Origin: an uncultured Lachnospiraceae bacterium | GTDB taxonomy: Bacteria > Bacillota > Clostridia > Lachnospirales > Lachnospiraceae | NCBI GenBank assembly: GCA_910589635.1 | Contig: CAJUTD010000003.1 | Span: forward strand, 54,346-59,899 | Direction of reading: 5' to 3' | Length of the DNA: 5,554 nucleotides | In this document: one piece after another, positions 1 to 5,514 of the stretch | Layout of the letters: each line of letters begins with the position of its first letter | Position numbering within the stretch: position 1 is the stretch's first letter | Program-made: the position numbers and the translations under genes | The notes under the pieces: generated by a model | Seen by the model: the letters and a program-made list of their open reading frames with translations, nothing else | Told to the model about the DNA's origin: nothing | Databases searched by the model: none

Positions 1-599
1 GCACGCAGGCGAAGAATAAGATTAATCAGTGGTTCCGCAGTGAATTTAAAGAAGAAAATATCTCTAAGGGAAAGGAACTGCTGGCGCAGTACTGCAAATC
101 CAAAGGCATCAACTGGCCAGATGTGAACCAGTCTTCTTATCAGAACCGCATCATGCGCAAGTATGGTTTCCGGGATTGGGAGTCTGTCTTGGCAGCCATA
201 GGTCATGGCGGACTGAAGGAAGGCCAGATTATCAATAAAATGTTGGAATATTATCAGGAAGACCATTCGATTGCCCTCACGGACGATGACGTCCTCAAAA
301 TCGTGGAGAGCGGGGCAGGCAATTCGTCTTCCGGCAGTAAAAAGGAGAGGCACGGCAAGGCGCATGCTAAGAGCGTTTTTCACGCTGCTGTGCACCGGTG
401 CCAGGTGATGAGATTGTCGGGTTTGTCACCAGGGGAAGAGGAATTTCTATCCACCGCACAGACTGCATCAATGTTGTCAATCTGTCGGAACTGGATCGTG
501 AACGCCTTTTGGATGCAGAATGGCAGACCGGGGAGAGCAGCGAGAGATGTTATATGGCGGAGATTAAGCTCTATGGAAATAACCGCACTGGTTTGCTAG
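1..599 (+). CDS. rel: Truncated Rel reading frame: helical domain plus an out-of-frame tail (5' partial)
   Basis: This is what the ribosome would actually read if the lesion is real. From position 3 to about 371 the residues are genuine Rel: the post-TGS linker, then the helical domain with YCKSKGINWPD, MRKYGFRDWESVLAAIGHGG and a Lys/Ser/Gly-rich linker. From about 372 to the TAG at 597-599 the frame encodes roughly 75 residues of meaningless sequence (SVFHAAVHRCQVMRLSG onward), a shadow of the real zinc-finger and ACT coding frame. The product would therefore keep whatever lies upstream (normally the HD hydrolase, synthetase and TGS domains) and lose the cysteine-rich and ACT domains. Loss of C-terminal domains is known to change the balance of synthesis and hydrolysis in Rel proteins; the effect here is inference. 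The gene runs off the left edge, so its start and promoter are not visible. Confidence 0.7.
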   Translation, partial: TQAKNKINQWFRSEFKEENISKGKELLAQYCKSKGINWPDVNQSSYQNRIMRKYGFRDWESVLAAIGHGGLKEGQIINKMLEYYQEDHSIALTDDDVLKIVESGAGNSSSGSKKERHGKAHAKSVFHAAVHRCQVMRLSGLSPGEEEFLSTAQTASMLSICRNWIVNAFWMQNGRPGRAARDVIWRRLSSMEITALVC

Positions 600-787
600 T
601 CGATATTTCCAAGGTCCTCACAGAACGCCAGATAGATATTGATTCCGTACATTCTTCCACCAGCAAACAGGGGATTGCCACCATTACGCTGGCCTTCCGC
701 ACCAAAGGCAAAGATGAGTTGAACAGCCTGGTGGAAAAACTGCGCCAGGTGGAGAGTGTCATAGATATTGAAAGAACCAGAGGATAA
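398..787 (+). CDS. rel: Out-of-frame Rel C-terminal remnant: zinc-finger end and ACT domain
   Basis: This open frame carries the conserved Rel C-terminus. It begins inside the conserved-cysteine (ZFD/CC) domain with VPGDEIVGFVTRGRG and SIHRTDC, a zinc-ligand-type His and Cys. After the linker NLSELDRERLLDAEWQ comes a complete ACT (RRM-like) domain, starting at about YMAEIKLYGNNRTGLLVDIS and ending VIDIERTRG. The twin cysteines of the motif (codons at 386-391) lie just upstream in the same frame. The nominal start is the GTG at 398, but no Shine-Dalgarno sequence precedes it and the frame closes upstream with TAA at 368-370. I therefore regard it as the detached end of rel, not an independent gene; it would be expressed only by chance initiation or if the frameshift is an artefact. 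The stop is followed by a terminator about 60 bases downstream, as expected for the end of rel. Confidence 0.6.
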   Translation: MPGDEIVGFVTRGRGISIHRTDCINVVNLSELDRERLLDAEWQTGESSERCYMAEIKLYGNNRTGLLVDISKVLTERQIDIDSVHSSTSKQGIATITLAFRTKGKDELNSLVEKLRQVESVIDIERTRG

Positions 788-846
788 TGTTATTCCCGCG
801 AGTAATGAGGAAAATAGCCATGCTTGCATGGATATTTGATTGAAAC

Positions 847-891
847 AAAGAGTGTAACGTCTTTGAGGATTGTCGGGCGTTACACTTTTTT
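847..891 (+). terminator. Rho-independent terminator after rel
   Basis: The arms AGTGTAACG (851-859) and CGTTACACT (878-886) are perfectly complementary. The stem extends through a G-U pair and A-U pairs back to 847. The loop is 18 bases (860-877), and the right arm runs into six T residues (886-891). It lies about 60 bases past the rel stop codon, ends that transcript, and faces the tRNA terminator coming from the other side. Confidence 0.85.
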
Positions 892-926
892 GTGAATTAT
901 TCTATAAGACCCGTTTACTATAACAC

Positions 927-962
927 AAAAAAGACATGTCTTCCCAAACAGAAGCCATGTCT
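927..962 (-). terminator. Rho-independent terminator of the tRNA-Pro gene
   Basis: Read on the minus strand, AGACATG (962-956) and CATGTCT (938-932) form the lower stem. After one G-A mismatch, CTTC and GAAG (954-951 with 943-940) extend it, leaving a 7-base loop (950-944). The stem is followed by a U-tract, seen as A residues 932-927 on the plus strand. It lies 10 bases beyond the 3' end of the tRNA, so the tRNA is probably a single-gene transcript. Confidence 0.85.
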
Positions 963-971
963 CTTGCTAAA

Positions 972-1046
972 TCGGGGTAACAGGATTCGAACCTGCGACC
1001 TCACGGCCCCCAGCCGTGCGCTCTAGCCAAGCTGAGCCATACCCCG
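972..1046 (-). tRNA. tRNA-Pro, anticodon GGG
   Basis: The minus strand folds as a complete 75-base cloverleaf. The acceptor arms CGGGGTA and TACCCCG pair fully, with discriminator base A. The D-stem is GCTC/GAGC around the loop AGCTTGGCTA. The anticodon stem CACGG/CCGTG encloses CTGGGGG, which places GGG at positions 34-36 after U33. The T-arm is GCAGG-TTCGAAT-CCTGT. GGG decodes the CCC and CCU proline codons. The 3' CCA is not encoded (the next minus-strand bases are TTT), so it must be added by nucleotidyltransferase. It has its own promoter and terminator and lies convergent to rel and divergent from the transpeptidase gene. Confidence 0.97.
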
Positions 1047-1067
1047 AAAACTTACGATGCAAGAAGT

Positions 1068-1096
1068 ATTTTACCATAGGGCACAAGGGATGTCAA
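1068..1096 (-). promoter_or_regulatory. Sigma-A-type promoter of tRNA-Pro
   Basis: On the minus strand a perfect -35 box TTGACA (1096-1091) is followed by exactly 17 bases and a -10 box TAAAAT (1073-1068). Transcription would start near 1061, giving a leader of about 15 bases before the tRNA 5' end at 1046. The near-consensus boxes and the very A/T-rich DNA upstream fit a strong stable-RNA promoter. Confidence 0.85.
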
Positions 1097-1141
1097 CCTC
1101 AAATTTTTAGATAAAAAAATGTCTATTATTTTACTAATTAT

Positions 1142-1169
1142 TTGACTTTGTGTGAAATAGATTTATAAT
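1142..1169 (+). promoter_or_regulatory. Sigma-A-type promoter of the transpeptidase-regulator operon
   Basis: TTGACT (1142-1147), a 16-base spacer and a perfect TATAAT (1164-1169) form a good vegetative promoter. Initiation near 1176 gives an untranslated leader of about 28 bases before the ATG at 1204. The upstream side is A/T-rich and shared with the divergent tRNA promoter; the two -35 boxes are about 45 bases apart. No operator-like palindrome is visible here, so expression looks constitutive. Confidence 0.75.
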
Positions 1170-1203
1170 AAAAGAGATAACATAAGAGAAAGGCAATTTA
1201 ATT

Positions 1204-2634
1204 ATGAAGGAGACAAAGAAGACGGGAGTTGGATGGCTGGGAGTATGGATTACATCTGGGATTATCCTGATGCTTCTTATGATATACTTAGGTTTTGCGC
1301 TCTATTACAGTACGCATTTTCTGCCGGGAACGGTTATTAATGGTGTAACCGCGTCTGGCGATACTGTGAAGGATGTGGAGTGGAAGATTACACAGGAAAT
1401 TGAAAAGTACGAGATTAAGATAAAGGCGCGCCAGGGGAAGACGGAAGTTCTTGCAGGCGTAGACATTGGGGTTATGCCGATATTTGACGGCAGTTTGGAG
1501 CGACAGCTACAGGCACAAAATTGTCTGGCATGGCCGGCGGCGTATTTCCACGAATCTGAGATTGAAGTGAAAACTATGGTAGATTACAGTGAAGCGAAAC
1601 TAAAACGCCAAGTGAGCGAACTTGAAATTATGGATAAGGACAAGATGCAAAAGCCTCAGGATGCCAGAATTTCAGATTACTCTAAGGAAGATATGTACAC
1701 AATTATCCCGGAGGAACAGGGTACAAAGATTAGGAAAAAGAAGTTTCTCAAAGTACTGAGGCGTGCGATTGTAAAGCTTGAGGATAACGTTTCGCTGGAT
1801 AAAAACGGCTGTTATGTAAAACCTAAGGTTACCTCGAAGTCGAAAGAGTTAAAGAAGCTTGTGAAGGATATGAACCATTATGCGCGGGCGGAGATAACGT
1901 ATCTGTTTGGTGAGGATCAGGAGGTTTTAGACGGAGAAGAAATCAGTCAATGGATTACGGTGGACGATCAACAACATGTTGGAGTATCCGGGGAGCAGAT
2001 TGCCGATTATGTGAATCGTCTGGCAGACAATTGGGACACAGCCGGCAAGACCAGGAAGTTCAAGACTTCTTATGGCAAGAAAGTGGAGATTGATGGCGGG
2101 GATTACGGCTGGAAGATTGACCGTGCGAAAGAGACGGAAGCGCTGACGGCACTGATTCAAGAGGGGAAGGTGGTTGCAAGGGAACCGGAGTATGAGAAGA
2201 CGGCAAACAACCCAGGTAAGAAGGATTATGGAGATACCTATGTGGAAGTCAACCTTACGGCGCAGCATCTGATCTACTACAAAGATGGGAAGATGGTTGT
2301 AGAATCTGACTTTGTGTCGGGAAATGAGGCAAGGGGCTGGAGTACCCCCACGGGAGCGTTTGCTCTTTACTATAAAGAGAGGAACCGGACTTTGCGGGGG
2401 CAGGGTTATGCCAGCCCGGTATCTTTTTGGATGCCTTTCAACGGCGGAGTTGGATTTCATGATGCAAAATGGCGTGGAAGTTTTGGCGGAGATTATTATA
2501 AATGGCGCGGTTCCCATGGATGTATCAACCTTCCCTACAGTGCGGCAAAGACGCTGTACGACAATATTGACGGCGGTTGTGCTATTTTAGTCTATACGCT
2601 GCCCGGTAGCGAAGGCAAGAAGCCAAAGATATAA
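1204..2634 (+). CDS. Membrane-anchored L,D-transpeptidase (YkuD domain) with peptidoglycan-binding modules
   Basis: A 476-residue cell-wall enzyme that probably forms 3-3 cross-links between peptidoglycan stem peptides on the outer face of the membrane. One transmembrane helix (about residues 12-35) has a short Lys-rich cytoplasmic end and no signal-peptidase or lipobox site, so the protein stays anchored. The segment PGTVINGVTASGDT (41-54) and two regions at about 137-250 and 258-330 resemble the PG_binding_4 modules usual in clostridial Ldt proteins. The YkuD catalytic domain occupies about 343-465: the TPTGAF motif (381-386), His419 in GVGFHD, and the catalytic signature SHGCINLP with His438 and nucleophile Cys440. 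All expected active-site residues are present. The ATG at 1204 has an AGAAAGG ribosome site ending 10 bases upstream. Domain boundaries are estimated by eye. It is probably cotranscribed with the regulator 13 bases downstream. Such enzymes are poorly inhibited by most beta-lactams except carbapenems (family knowledge). Confidence 0.92.
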   Translation: MKETKKTGVGWLGVWITSGIILMLLMIYLGFALYYSTHFLPGTVINGVTASGDTVKDVEWKITQEIEKYEIKIKARQGKTEVLAGVDIGVMPIFDGSLERQLQAQNCLAWPAAYFHESEIEVKTMVDYSEAKLKRQVSELEIMDKDKMQKPQDARISDYSKEDMYTIIPEEQGTKIRKKKFLKVLRRAIVKLEDNVSLDKNGCYVKPKVTSKSKELKKLVKDMNHYARAEITYLFGEDQEVLDGEEISQWITVDDQQHVGVSGEQIADYVNRLADNWDTAGKTRKFKTSYGKKVEIDGGDYGWKIDRAKETEALTALIQEGKVVAREPEYEKTANNPGKKDYGDTYVEVNLTAQHLIYYKDGKMVVESDFVSGNEARGWSTPTGAFALYYKERNRTLRGQGYASPVSFWMPFNGGVGFHDAKWRGSFGGDYYKWRGSHGCINLPYSAAKTLYDNIDGGCAILVYTLPGSEGKKPKI

Positions 2635-2647
2635 GAAGCGGGGTGTA

Positions 2648-3658
2648 GTGGTGGAACAGTCAAATGAGAAAAAACTGACAATTTCGGATGTGGCGGAGGC
2701 GCTCGGTGTGTCCAAAACTACAGTATCTAGGGCGATTTCTGGAAAGGGCAGAATTGGAAAAGACACCAGAGAACGCGTCCTCGCCTATATTGAGGAGCAT
2801 AATTATAAGCCAAATGTTCTCGCGAAAGGGCTGGCACAGTTAAAGACTTACAATATTGGCGTCATGCTGCCGGAAGATTATACGGTGGTTGATCTGCCAT
2901 TTTTCCAGTCCTGTCTGGTGGGGATTGAGGAGACGGCGATCAGCCTGGACTATGATATACTGCTGACGATGAGCAGGGGGAGAGATTGTGCCCAGCTAGT
3001 GCGTATGGTGGAGAACCACAAGGTGGATGGTGTAATCCTCATGCGCACCTTTACAGAGGATGCCCATGTGGAATATTTAAAATCCCAGAATATCCCGTTT
3101 GTCACAGTGGGAAGCAGCAACTATGAAGGGGTCATTCAAGTAGACAATGACCACCATGCAGCTTGTCGGGAGTTGGTGTCTATTCTGTTGATGAAGCAGA
3201 TGAAGCGAATTGGATTAATTGGTGGGGTTGAGACTCATGTGGTGACGCAGAATAGGCTGCAAGGTTATTTAGACGCCCATGAACAGGCGGGCATTCCCAT
3301 TAACAAAGAGATTATCCACGTAAATGTAGAAAAGGAAATCATGATAGAGCGTGCTGTGGAGAAGCTTCTAGTGGAAGGTGTAGACTGTATTGTCTGTATG
3401 GATGACGCAGTGTGCATCCATGTGCTGAATAAGCTGCGTAAGCAGAAGATTTCTATTCCTGCTCAGATGAAGGTGGCGTCTTTTTATGACAGCTCTATTC
3501 TGGAAAATAACCTTCCGTCAATTACATCGCTCTCTTTTAATGCCAGGGAGCTTGGGACGGCGGCGTGTAAGATATTGATGGAGCTCATAGATGGGCGTAC
3601 GGTGAAGCTGCGGACGCTGTTGGGGTATGAGGTCATCCTCAAAGATTCTACAAAATAG
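2648..3658 (+). CDS. LacI/GalR-family transcriptional regulator
   Basis: A cytoplasmic DNA-binding regulator of 336 residues, the normal length for the family. Residues 10-30 (LTISDVAEALGVSKTTVSRA) form the helix-turn-helix; the two operator-reading residues of the recognition helix are Lys23 and Thr24. The hinge YKPNVLAKGLA (53-63) contains the Leu expected to insert in the minor groove. From about 68 a periplasmic-binding-protein-like effector domain follows, with YNIGVMLPE, VDGVILM, QVDNDHHAA, RIGLIGG and a closing LPSITSLSFNARELGTAA segment, so a sugar-like effector is likely. Two adjacent GTG codons (2648 and 2651) could start it. The weak GGGG at 2640-2643 is better spaced from 2651, so the true N-terminus may be one residue shorter. 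It lies 13 bases after the transpeptidase stop with no terminator between. Its likely target is the sugar-transporter promoter about 300 bases downstream, which carries an operator-like palindrome; this is inferred from position. Confidence 0.93.
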   Translation: MVEQSNEKKLTISDVAEALGVSKTTVSRAISGKGRIGKDTRERVLAYIEEHNYKPNVLAKGLAQLKTYNIGVMLPEDYTVVDLPFFQSCLVGIEETAISLDYDILLTMSRGRDCAQLVRMVENHKVDGVILMRTFTEDAHVEYLKSQNIPFVTVGSSNYEGVIQVDNDHHAACRELVSILLMKQMKRIGLIGGVETHVVTQNRLQGYLDAHEQAGIPINKEIIHVNVEKEIMIERAVEKLLVEGVDCIVCMDDAVCIHVLNKLRKQKISIPAQMKVASFYDSSILENNLPSITSLSFNARELGTAACKILMELIDGRTVKLRTLLGYEVILKDSTK

Positions 3659-3928
3659 GAAATTTAGTAAATATTGTCGGTAAAATACGACAAAAATCTA
3701 GGTAAATTTACTAATAAATTCAGTAAAACGTGAAGGGAGCGCGGAAACCCTTGAATTTACAGGGATGATGGCGGTTTTGCAGGCGAAATACCACTGGAAA
3801 AAGTTGCAAGATTATAGTTGATAATAACGGAATAGCACCCTCATTAGCGGGGAAACATAGTAATAATGACGAAAAGTCGTTAGACACAATATACAAAAAA
3901 GCGAGTAAAAAACTGGAGAGTGTTGACA
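3659..3928 (+). other. Intergenic stretch without a supported gene
   Basis: Between the regulator and the transporter promoter I find no gene. Every plus-strand frame is cut by stops (for example TGA/TAA clusters around 3818-3828 and 3858-3870). One stop-free run (about 3702-3820) has no start codon or ribosome site. A 91-codon minus-strand frame (3995-3720) crosses the promoter and operator and has no ribosome site. Small foldable elements are present: AAGGG/CCCTT (3733-3737 with 3748-3752), an alternative CCCT/AGGG pairing (3748-3751 with 3761-3764), and TGACGA/TCGTTA (3867-3872 with 3877-3882). None has a U-tract, so no terminator for the regulator transcript is visible. Confidence 0.6.
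3664..3714. repeat. Nested inverted repeats just past the regulator gene
   Basis: The outer arms TTAGTAAAT (3664-3672) and ATTTACTAA (3706-3714) are perfect complements. Inside them TTGTCG (3674-3679) and CGACAA (3688-3693) form a second stem around 8 bases. The right outer arm also overlaps a perfect 10-base palindrome GTAAATTTAC (3702-3711). GTAAA occurs four times between 3667 and 3727. There is no T-tract on either side, so this is not a normal intrinsic terminator; a protein-binding site or an RNA 3' structure is possible. Confidence 0.55.
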
Positions 3929-3957
3929 TTGACAGCAAATCCTTTATTTGGTAAACT
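3929..3957 (+). promoter_or_regulatory. Strong sigma-A-type promoter of the sugar transporter operon
   Basis: A perfect -35 box TTGACA (3929-3934) is followed by 17 bases and TAAACT (3952-3957), preceded by an extended -10 TGG (3949-3951). A second identical TTGACA abuts it upstream (3923-3928) but would give a 23-base spacer, so the downstream copy is the functional one. The start point would be near 3964, leaving a leader of about 75 bases before the ATG at 4039. Confidence 0.85.
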
Positions 3958-3968
3958 AAACTCGTAGA

Positions 3969-4001
3969 GCAACCGATTGCGCAATGGATGCGCATCAGTT
4001 G
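3969..4001. promoter_or_regulatory. Overlapping palindromes: candidate LacI-family operator and leader hairpin
   Basis: GCAACCGATTGC (3969-3980) is a near-palindrome with a central CG and matches the common LacI/GalR-type GCAAACGTTTGC pattern at 10 of 12 positions. It overlaps the perfect palindrome ATTGCGCAAT (3976-3985), and a second perfect palindrome GATGCGCATC (3987-3996) follows. The two TGCGCA cores are 11 bases apart, about one helical turn. The whole lies at about +6 to +38 of the promoter, a classic place for a repressor roadblock. As RNA, 3970-3983 can pair with 3989-4001 (CAAC/GTTG, GAT/ATC, GCGCA/TGCGC, with one mismatch and one bulged T). The neighbouring LacI-type protein is the likely binder; this is inference. 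Confidence 0.65.
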
Positions 4002-4038
4002 AAAAAAAACATAAAGTTTTCACGGGAGGGAAACCAAT

Positions 4039-5430
4039 ATGAAAAGAAAAATTTTAAGTGCATTGCTCTGCGTAGCAATGACAGCAACAATGTTGGCTGG
4101 TTGCGGTGGCGGTTCCGACGAGTCCACTGACGACAAAAAAACAGAAGCAACTGATGATGCGGCAGCAGACGACGCAGCTGCTGGTGATGATGCGGAGGCA
4201 GGCGACGATGCAGCAGCTGGTGATGATGCAGCAGCAGGCGGCAACAAATTAACAGTATGGTGCTGGGACCCGGCATTCAACATCTTCTCAATGGAAGAGG
4301 CTGGCAAGGTTTATCAGAAAGATCACGCTGATTTTAACGTTGAAGTTATCGAGACACCTTGGGAAGACGTACAGACCAAGCTGACAACAGCAGCAACTAG
4401 TGGTGATTTATCCACATTGCCGGACATTATCCTCATGCAGGATAACGCATTCCAGAAGAATGTTATTTCCTATCCGGACTCATTTGTTGATTTGTCAGAC
4501 AGTGGAATTGATTTCAAACAGTTTGGTGAAGCTAAGACAGCTTATTCTGTAGTGGATGGCAAGAACTATGGTGTTCCGTTTGACAACGGCGCTGTAATTG
4601 CAGCTTACAGGACAGACGTTTTAGAGCAGGCTGGAATGAAGGTTGAAGACTTTACAGACATTACATGGGATGAGTATCTTGAGAAAGGTAAAACTGTTCT
4701 TGAGAAGACCGGCAAGCCGTTACTTTCCTGCCAGGCTGGCGAGTCTGACGTTATCATGATGATGATGCAGTCCTGCGGAGCTTCCTTGTTTGATGACGAG
4801 GGCAATCCTGCGCTTGTTGACAACGCTGCATTGAAGAAAGTTATGGAAACATATGCAGCACTGAAAGAAGCTGGCGTATTAGTAGAGGTTAATAGCTGGG
4901 ATGAGTACATTTCCACTATGACAACCGAGGCTGTAGCTGGTACAATTAACGGATGCTGGATTATGGCTTCCATCAAGACAGCAGAAGACCAGAGCGGTAA
5001 ATGGGCTATCACCAATATGCCAAGCCTTGTAGGCGTAGATAACGCTACGAACTATTCTAACAATGGTGGTTCTTCTTGGGCAATCACAGCTAACTGCCAG
5101 AACGTTGATTTGGCAAAAGACTTCCTGAAGAGCACATTCGCAGGAAGCGTAGAGCTTTATGAGAACATTATCAGCTGTGGCGCACTTGCTACTTATCTGC
5201 CGGCTGGCGAGTCTGATGTATACGCTCAGGGCGATGATTTCTTCGGCGGAGACGCTGTATCTGCTAAGATCGTAGATTTTGCAGGCAAGACTCCGAGTAA
5301 CAACACAGGCGTATTCTACTATGAAGCGCGTGATGCTGTAGCAACAGCTATGCAGAATATCGTAGGCGGGGCAAGCGTTGATGATGAGCTTCAGCTTGCA
5401 CAGGAGACCGTAGAGTCACAGATGCAGTAA
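4039..5430 (+). CDS. Sugar ABC transporter substrate-binding lipoprotein (family 1)
   Basis: A 463-residue extracellular solute-binding protein, lipid-anchored outside the membrane, that captures a sugar or oligosaccharide for an ABC importer. The signal peptide is MKRKILSALLCVAMTATMLAGC; the lipobox LAGC makes Cys22 the lipidated residue. Residues 23-70 are a flexible acidic linker of Gly/Ser, Asp and Ala, including a tandem repeat. The mature fold starts at KLTVWCWDP (70-78) and contains signatures usual for SBP_bac_1 proteins: TPWEDVQTKLTTAATSGDL, LPDIILMQ, YGVPFDNGAVIAAYRTD, TWDEYLEKGKTV and a late NNGGSSWAI. The substrate cannot be read from the sequence. An excellent GGGAGGG ribosome site (4024-4030) sits 8 bases before the ATG, and the gene ends with two TAA codons. 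The strong promoter and ribosome site fit a highly expressed gene. It heads an operon whose next gene looks like the permease; an unseen LacI effector probably induces it. Confidence 0.93.
   Translation: MKRKILSALLCVAMTATMLAGCGGGSDESTDDKKTEATDDAAADDAAAGDDAEAGDDAAAGDDAAAGGNKLTVWCWDPAFNIFSMEEAGKVYQKDHADFNVEVIETPWEDVQTKLTTAATSGDLSTLPDIILMQDNAFQKNVISYPDSFVDLSDSGIDFKQFGEAKTAYSVVDGKNYGVPFDNGAVIAAYRTDVLEQAGMKVEDFTDITWDEYLEKGKTVLEKTGKPLLSCQAGESDVIMMMMQSCGASLFDDEGNPALVDNAALKKVMETYAALKEAGVLVEVNSWDEYISTMTTEAVAGTINGCWIMASIKTAEDQSGKWAITNMPSLVGVDNATNYSNNGGSSWAITANCQNVDLAKDFLKSTFAGSVELYENIISCGALATYLPAGESDVYAQGDDFFGGDAVSAKIVDFAGKTPSNNTGVFYYEARDAVATAMQNIVGGASVDDELQLAQETVESQMQ
4153..4242 (+). repeat. Tandem 18-base coding repeat in the lipoprotein linker
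   Basis: Residues 39-68 consist of two DDAAA units followed by three GDDAxA units (GDDAEA, GDDAAA, GDDAAA) and a closing GG. The three longer units correspond to 18-base copies at 4183-4200, 4201-4218 and 4219-4236, differing mainly at third codon positions. The segment links the lipid-anchored Cys22 to the binding domain that starts near residue 70. Copy number may vary by replication slippage. It also produces proline/leucine-rich shadow frames on the minus strand. Confidence 0.9.
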
Positions 5431-5462
5431 TAAAATTTATGTAATGTGAATAGAAACAGCTT

Positions 5463-5489
5463 GGGGGGGACAGCAGTCGCTGCCCCCTC
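5463..5489 (+). promoter_or_regulatory. G/C-rich intergenic hairpin between binding-protein and permease genes
   Basis: GGGGG (5465-5469) and CAGC (5471-5474) pair with GCTG (5479-5482) and CCCCC (5483-5487) around the loop AGTC, with A5470 bulged. A G-U and a G-C pair can extend the base. There is no following T-run, so it is not a standard terminator. In maltose-type operons a stem-loop in this place slows 3' decay and raises the binding-protein message relative to the permeases; that role is inferred here from position. Confidence 0.75.
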
Positions 5490-5514
5490 TAACTGACTAA
5501 AGGGGGATACGGAT

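Larger units (their letters stand above)
1..787 (+). pseudogene. rel: Bifunctional (p)ppGpp synthetase/hydrolase (RelA/SpoT family), 3' part, interrupted by a frameshifting deletion
   Basis: This is the 3' end of a rel gene; the protein makes and degrades the stringent-response alarmone (p)ppGpp in the cytoplasm. The frame entering at position 3 reads TQAKNKINQWFRSEFKEEN, the linker just after the TGS domain, and continues through the helical domain to about position 371. The family-conserved continuation then appears in another frame: VRFSRCC-like residues from 374 (CGT TTT TCA CGC TGC TGT), CCAPVPGDEIVGFVTRGRG, the SIHRTDC motif, and a full ACT domain ending at the TAA at 785-787. In intact Rel a stretch like GIVVKGIHDVAV stands between the two parts, and it is absent here. 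The shift from frame 3 to frame 2 needs a loss of 3n+1 bases, probably about 34-40 (inferred from remembered relatives). A real mutation or an assembly error would look the same. The catalytic N-terminal half lies outside the window. Confidence 0.85.

Noticed and set aside
368..400. Programmed ribosomal frameshift in rel
   Set aside because: No slippery heptamer with a downstream structure is seen, and family-conserved residues are missing at the junction. A deletion fits better than recoding.
1927..2517. Long minus-strand frame of 196 codons inside the transpeptidase gene
   Set aside because: It is an antisense shadow of the YkuD and PG-binding coding sequence, which carries intact catalytic motifs on the plus strand.
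3674..3693. TTGTCG/CGACAA stem as a terminator for the regulator gene
   Set aside because: The stem is followed by A residues, not T. On the other strand the T-run precedes the stem instead of following it.
3702..3820. Stop-free plus-strand run as a small protein or a decayed gene fragment
   Set aside because: No start codon near its beginning, no ribosome site and no recognisable motif; the length is compatible with chance.
3720..3995. Minus-strand frame of 91 codons in the intergenic region
   Set aside because: It starts inside the operator palindrome, crosses the strong plus-strand promoter, lacks a ribosome site and resembles no family I know.
3995..4307. Minus-strand open frames rich in Pro, Leu, Ala and His
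   Set aside because: They are complements of the Asp/Ala repeat linker of the binding protein; the low-complexity repeats keep the antisense frames open. There is no ribosome site or family resemblance.
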